A stretch of 64,000 nt of DNA from Desulfarculaceae bacterium (GTDB taxonomy: Bacteria; Desulfobacterota; Desulfarculia; Desulfarculales; Desulfarculaceae), in NCBI GenBank assembly GCA_021737145.1, contig JAIPEN010000005.1:242896-306895 (forward strand), read 5' to 3'. Shown piece after piece: positions 60,985-64,000 of the stretch; positions within the stretch are counted from its first letter, which is position 1; every line of letters begins with the position of its first letter. The notes under the pieces were generated by a model. The model did not search any database and was not told where the DNA came from. It saw only the letters and a list, made by a program, of their open reading frames with translations. Made by a program: the position numbers and the translations under genes.

Positions 60985-60999
60985 ATTTCAAAATGAAAT
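60985..60999. promoter_or_regulatory. 15-bp palindrome, putative activator binding site
   Basis: ATTTCAAAATGAAAT upstream of the sigma54 activator gene; identical (reverse complement) copy at 62437-62451. Confidence 0.75.
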
Positions 61000-61054
61000 G
61001 GGTACAATTCAGGCAGGCGGGCGCTGGAGCCCGCCCCACCCGCGAGGCCGCGTA

Positions 61055-62401
61055 ATGAGCAATCCCACCCCCAGCGCCCCCTCCCAAGGGCTCACCGAGC
61101 TGATCCTGGACTCCATCACCGAGGGGGTCTTCACCGTGGACCCCGGCATGCGCATCCAGAGCTTCAATCAGGCGGCCCAGAACATCACCGGCATCAGCCA
61201 GGCCGAGGCGGTGGGCAAGAAGTGCCGCGAGATCCTCAGGGCGGGGATCTGCGGGGGGAACTGTCCCCTGAGCAAGTCCATGGCCACCGGCGACCCCGGC
61301 CTGGAGGTGGACGTGGAGATCACCGGCTCCGACGGCAACCTGATCCCGGTGCGCATCCGCACCGCGGTGCTGCGCGACGCCCAGGGCCGGGTGGTGGGCG
61401 GGGTGGAGACCTTCCGCGACCTGAGCGACATGCACCACCTGCTCAAGCGCATCACCGAGGGCTACACCTTCTGCGACTTGAAGGGCAAGTCCGAGCCCAT
61501 GCGCCAGCTCTTCCGGGTGTTGCCCGAGGCGGCCCGCTCCGGGGCCACGGTGCTCATCCGGGGCGAGTCGGGCACCGGCAAGGAGCTGGTGGCCCGGGCC
61601 CTGCACGACCTTTCGCCACGCCACGAGGGCCCCTTTGTGGCGGTAAACTGCGCAGCCATACCCGAGGCGCTCATGGAGAGCGAGCTCTTCGGCCACGTGC
61701 GGGGCGCCTTCACCGGGGCCGACCGGGAGCGCCAGGGCCGCCTGGCCGCCGCCCAGGGAGGCACCCTGTTCCTGGACGAGATTGGCGACCTGCCCCTGGC
61801 CCTGCAGGTGAAGCTGCTCAGGGCTTTGGACAGCGGGGAGTATTCGCCCCTGGGCAGCAACCAGGCCCGCCAGGCCGAGGTGCGGGTGGTGGCCGCCACC
61901 CACCGCGACCTGGAGGCCGAGATGTCGCGGGGCGCCTTTCGCCAGGACCTCTACTACCGGCTGAACGTGGTGGAGCTGAAGCTGCCCCCCCTCCGGGACC
62001 GGCGCGAGGACATCCCCTTGCTGGTGGGGCACTTTCTGGAGCGCCTGGCCGCCGAGCGCGGCGAGCCGGTGCGCCGGGTGAACCAGGCCGCCCTGGCCCG
62101 GCTCATGGAATACCCCTGGCCGGGCAATGTGCGCGAGCTGCAAAACGCCCTGGAGCACGCCCTGGTGTTGGCCCGGGGACGGGCCCTGGAGGTGCGCCAT
62201 TTGCCGGCCAACCTGCAGAACGCCCCGGTGGGAGCGGCGGACCAGTCCGCAGCCCAGCTAAACCTGGAGCAGCGGGAGCGCGCGGCCATGGAGCAGGCCC
62301 TGGCCCTGAACCAGGGGCACCGGGGGCGCACCGCCGCCTCGCTGGGCATCTCGCCCACCACCCTGTGGCGCAAGATGAAAAAGTACGGCTTGATCGGCTA
62401 G
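61055..62401 (+). CDS. PAS domain-containing sigma54-dependent transcriptional activator
   Basis: PAS (ILDSITEGVFTVDPGMRIQSFNQAAQNITGI), GESGTGKELVARALH, GAFTGADRERQGRLAAAQGGTLFLDEIGDLP, C-terminal Fis-like HTH (GRTAASLGISPTTLWRKMKKYG). Confidence 0.94.
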   Translation: MSNPTPSAPSQGLTELILDSITEGVFTVDPGMRIQSFNQAAQNITGISQAEAVGKKCREILRAGICGGNCPLSKSMATGDPGLEVDVEITGSDGNLIPVRIRTAVLRDAQGRVVGGVETFRDLSDMHHLLKRITEGYTFCDLKGKSEPMRQLFRVLPEAARSGATVLIRGESGTGKELVARALHDLSPRHEGPFVAVNCAAIPEALMESELFGHVRGAFTGADRERQGRLAAAQGGTLFLDEIGDLPLALQVKLLRALDSGEYSPLGSNQARQAEVRVVAATHRDLEAEMSRGAFRQDLYYRLNVVELKLPPLRDRREDIPLLVGHFLERLAAERGEPVRRVNQAALARLMEYPWPGNVRELQNALEHALVLARGRALEVRHLPANLQNAPVGAADQSAAQLNLEQRERAAMEQALALNQGHRGRTAASLGISPTTLWRKMKKYGLIG

Positions 62402-62416
62402 ATTATTTCGCCTCTT

Positions 62417-62451
62417 CGTTCATTCTGAAATAACACATTTCATTTTGAAAT
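62417..62451. promoter_or_regulatory. tandem putative activator sites, 20 bp centre-to-centre
   Basis: CGTTCATTCTGAAAT (12/15 match) and ATTTCATTTTGAAAT (exact) upstream of mrp. Confidence 0.72.
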
Positions 62452-62529
62452 TAACGGCCCCCGACCCCTTTGCTGGGGCTGGTTCGCCTATTGGGCGCGA
62501 TATCAGTATGTTGTAGCCTCAGGTCCGGG

Positions 62530-62546
62530 TTGGTACGGGAATTGTA
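62530..62546 (+). promoter_or_regulatory. putative sigma54 (-24/-12) promoter
   Basis: TTGGTACGGGAATTGTA versus consensus TTGGCACGN4TTGCW; lies ~80 bp downstream of the palindromic sites and ~170 bp upstream of mrp. Confidence 0.72.
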
Positions 62547-62715
62547 TATCTAGTCAGCCAGCCTGGGTCTCGCGGTTTGGCCCAGTCTCATAAGCCTCCG
62601 TAGCAAACCGGTGAGAGAGGACCCTTAGTTCCAACCTTTCATATCGCCTGTGCGAGCCCCGGGCCCCGGCGGAATATGCCGCCGGGGCCCAGCCGGGGCG
62701 CCGAGAGAGAGCAGC

Positions 62716-63576
62716 ATGAGCCAAGACACCACCATCCCCATGGCGCCGGGCCCCGGGGCCGCGCCACAAGCCGACCCCCTGGACGAGCGCCTCAGCCAGT
62801 CCTTGGCCGGCATTAAACACAAAATCCTGGTCATGAGCGGCAAGGGCGGGGTGGGCAAGTCCACCGTGGCCGCCCAACTGGCCCTGGGCCTGGCCTCGCG
62901 GGGCAAGGCCGTGGGCCTGCTGGACGTGGACCTGCACGGGCCCTCCATCCCCCGGATGCTGGGGGTGCCGGGTCACGCCCGGGTCATGGAGGCCGAGCAG
63001 CTCATCGATCCGGTGGTGATCGAGGACGGGCTCAAGGTCATGAGCGTGGAGCTGCTGCTGCCCAACAAGGAAAGCTCCATCATCTGGCGGGGCCCCATGA
63101 AGATCGGGGTGATCAAGCAGCTCATGGGCGACGTGAACTGGGGCGGCTTGGACTACCTGGTGATCGACGCCCCTCCGGGCACCGGCGACGAGCCCCTGAC
63201 CGTGGCCCAGGAGGTCAAGGACGCCCGGGCGGTGCTGGTGACCTCTCCCCAAGAGATCGCCCTGGCCGACCTGCGTAAGTCCCTGGACTTCTGCGTCCAG
63301 GTGGAGCTGCCCATTCTGGGCCTGGTGGAGAACATGGCCGGGCTGACCTGCCCCCATTGCGGCGGCGAGATCGACCTGTTGGGGCACGGCGGCGGCGCGG
63401 CCACGGCCCAGCGCTTCAGCCTGGAGGTGCTGGGCAGCCTGCCCTGGGACCCGAAAATGAGGGCGGCGGCCGACAGCGGAAAACTGATTTCATACATGGC
63501 CCGAGAGGCGGGCCAGGACACCCCCTGGGGCGCCCTGGTGGAGAGCGTGCTCGCGGCCTACGGCGAAGGGAACTGA
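62716..63576 (+). CDS. Mrp/NBP35-family P-loop ATPase
   Basis: KILVMSGKGGVGKSTVAAQLALGLASRG, LLDVDLHGPSIPRMLG, DYLVIDAPPGTGDEPL, CPHCGGEIDLLG. Confidence 0.94.
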   Translation: MSQDTTIPMAPGPGAAPQADPLDERLSQSLAGIKHKILVMSGKGGVGKSTVAAQLALGLASRGKAVGLLDVDLHGPSIPRMLGVPGHARVMEAEQLIDPVVIEDGLKVMSVELLLPNKESSIIWRGPMKIGVIKQLMGDVNWGGLDYLVIDAPPGTGDEPLTVAQEVKDARAVLVTSPQEIALADLRKSLDFCVQVELPILGLVENMAGLTCPHCGGEIDLLGHGGGAATAQRFSLEVLGSLPWDPKMRAAADSGKLISYMAREAGQDTPWGALVESVLAAYGEGN

Positions 63577-63579
63577 TTC

Positions 63580-64000
63580 ATGAGCAAGATAGCGGTGAGC
63601 AGCCAGGGCAAGAACCTGGAGAGCCAAGTGGACCCCCGTTTCGGGCGGGCCGCATATTTCCTGGTGGTGGACGAGGCGGACAACAGCTTCGTGGTGGTGG
63701 ACAACAGCGTCTCGCGGGACATGTCCTCCGGCGCGGGCATCCAGGCCGCCGAGGCGGTGGCCAGGGCCGGGGCCAAGGTGGTGCTCAGCGGGCTGGTGGG
63801 CCCCAAGGCCATGCACGCCCTTCAGGCCGCCGGCCTGCAGGTGGTGCAAGGGGCCGAGGGCAGCGTGGAAGAGGCCCTGCTGGCCTATCGCCAGGGCACC
63901 CTCAAGGCCGACGGTGACGCTCCCTTCGGGGGCGGCGGCGGCACGGGCGGCGGCGGTGGCATGGGTGGCGGCGGCGGCCGCGGCATGGGCGGCGGTGGCG
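63580..64000 (+). CDS. NifX/NafY-type dinitrogenase iron-molybdenum cofactor-binding domain protein with Gly-rich tail (truncated by window edge)
   Basis: MSKIAVSSQGKNLESQVDPRFGRAAYFLVVD...GPKAMHALQAAGLQVVQGAEGSVEEALLAYRQG; then GGGGGTGGGGGMGGGGGRGMGGGG. Confidence 0.88.
   Translation, partial: MSKIAVSSQGKNLESQVDPRFGRAAYFLVVDEADNSFVVVDNSVSRDMSSGAGIQAAEAVARAGAKVVLSGLVGPKAMHALQAAGLQVVQGAEGSVEEALLAYRQGTLKADGDAPFGGGGGTGGGGGMGGGGGRGMGGGG

Overview
This is a high-GC chromosomal window that looks like an anaerobic, probably deltaproteobacterial/Desulfobacterota genome. I infer this from the gene content: a selenocysteine formate dehydrogenase, a glycyl-radical enzyme, a double-cubane HgdB-like protein, a multiheme cytochrome and an Mrp/NifX module.

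Layout, left to right:
- 0-2.8 kb: the end of a GAK-type cluster (HprK-related kinase C-terminus, CofD-like protein, amphi-Trp protein with a histone-H1-like tail, XXXCH protein).
- 2.9-6.6 kb: a decaying nickel/oligopeptide ABC operon, with an in-frame amber in the permease and an ATPase truncated just after Walker A.
- 6.8-14.2 kb: an IclR / acetamidase-formamidase / nitrilase / Liv-type ABC operon.
- 14.8-21.1 kb: a double-cubane HgdB-like reductase, a deletion-scar ORF, then a glycyl-radical enzyme with an SCP2-like N-terminal domain, its activase and a small exported protein.
- 21-32 kb: glycerol kinase, an octaheme-HEAT-TPR cytochrome, HAD hydrolase, beta-barrel protein, arylsulfatase, LysR regulator, an SBP remnant and an acyl-CoA synthetase.
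- 32-42.7 kb: a CheB/CheR/hybrid-kinase signalling island, with one kinase frameshifted, and an HTH-REC regulator.
- 43.3-47.4 kb: a five-gene cluster of unknown function (monoheme cytochrome, Tat MBL hydrolase, polytopic membrane protein and two orphans).
- 47.5-53.3 kb: an HMG-CoA-lyase-like gene, selenoprotein FdhA (in-frame TGA plus SECIS) and a NuoF-GltD fusion.
- 53.5-60.9 kb: a TonB/FecCD/ATPase/SBP/methyltransferase/FmdE/tetrapyrrole-methylase metal or cofactor acquisition cluster with an attenuator-like leader.
- 61-64 kb: a sigma54 activator flanked by identical 15-bp palindromes, a sigma54-like promoter, an Mrp ATPase and a NifX-like protein.

All family calls come from reading the translations; no database search was run.
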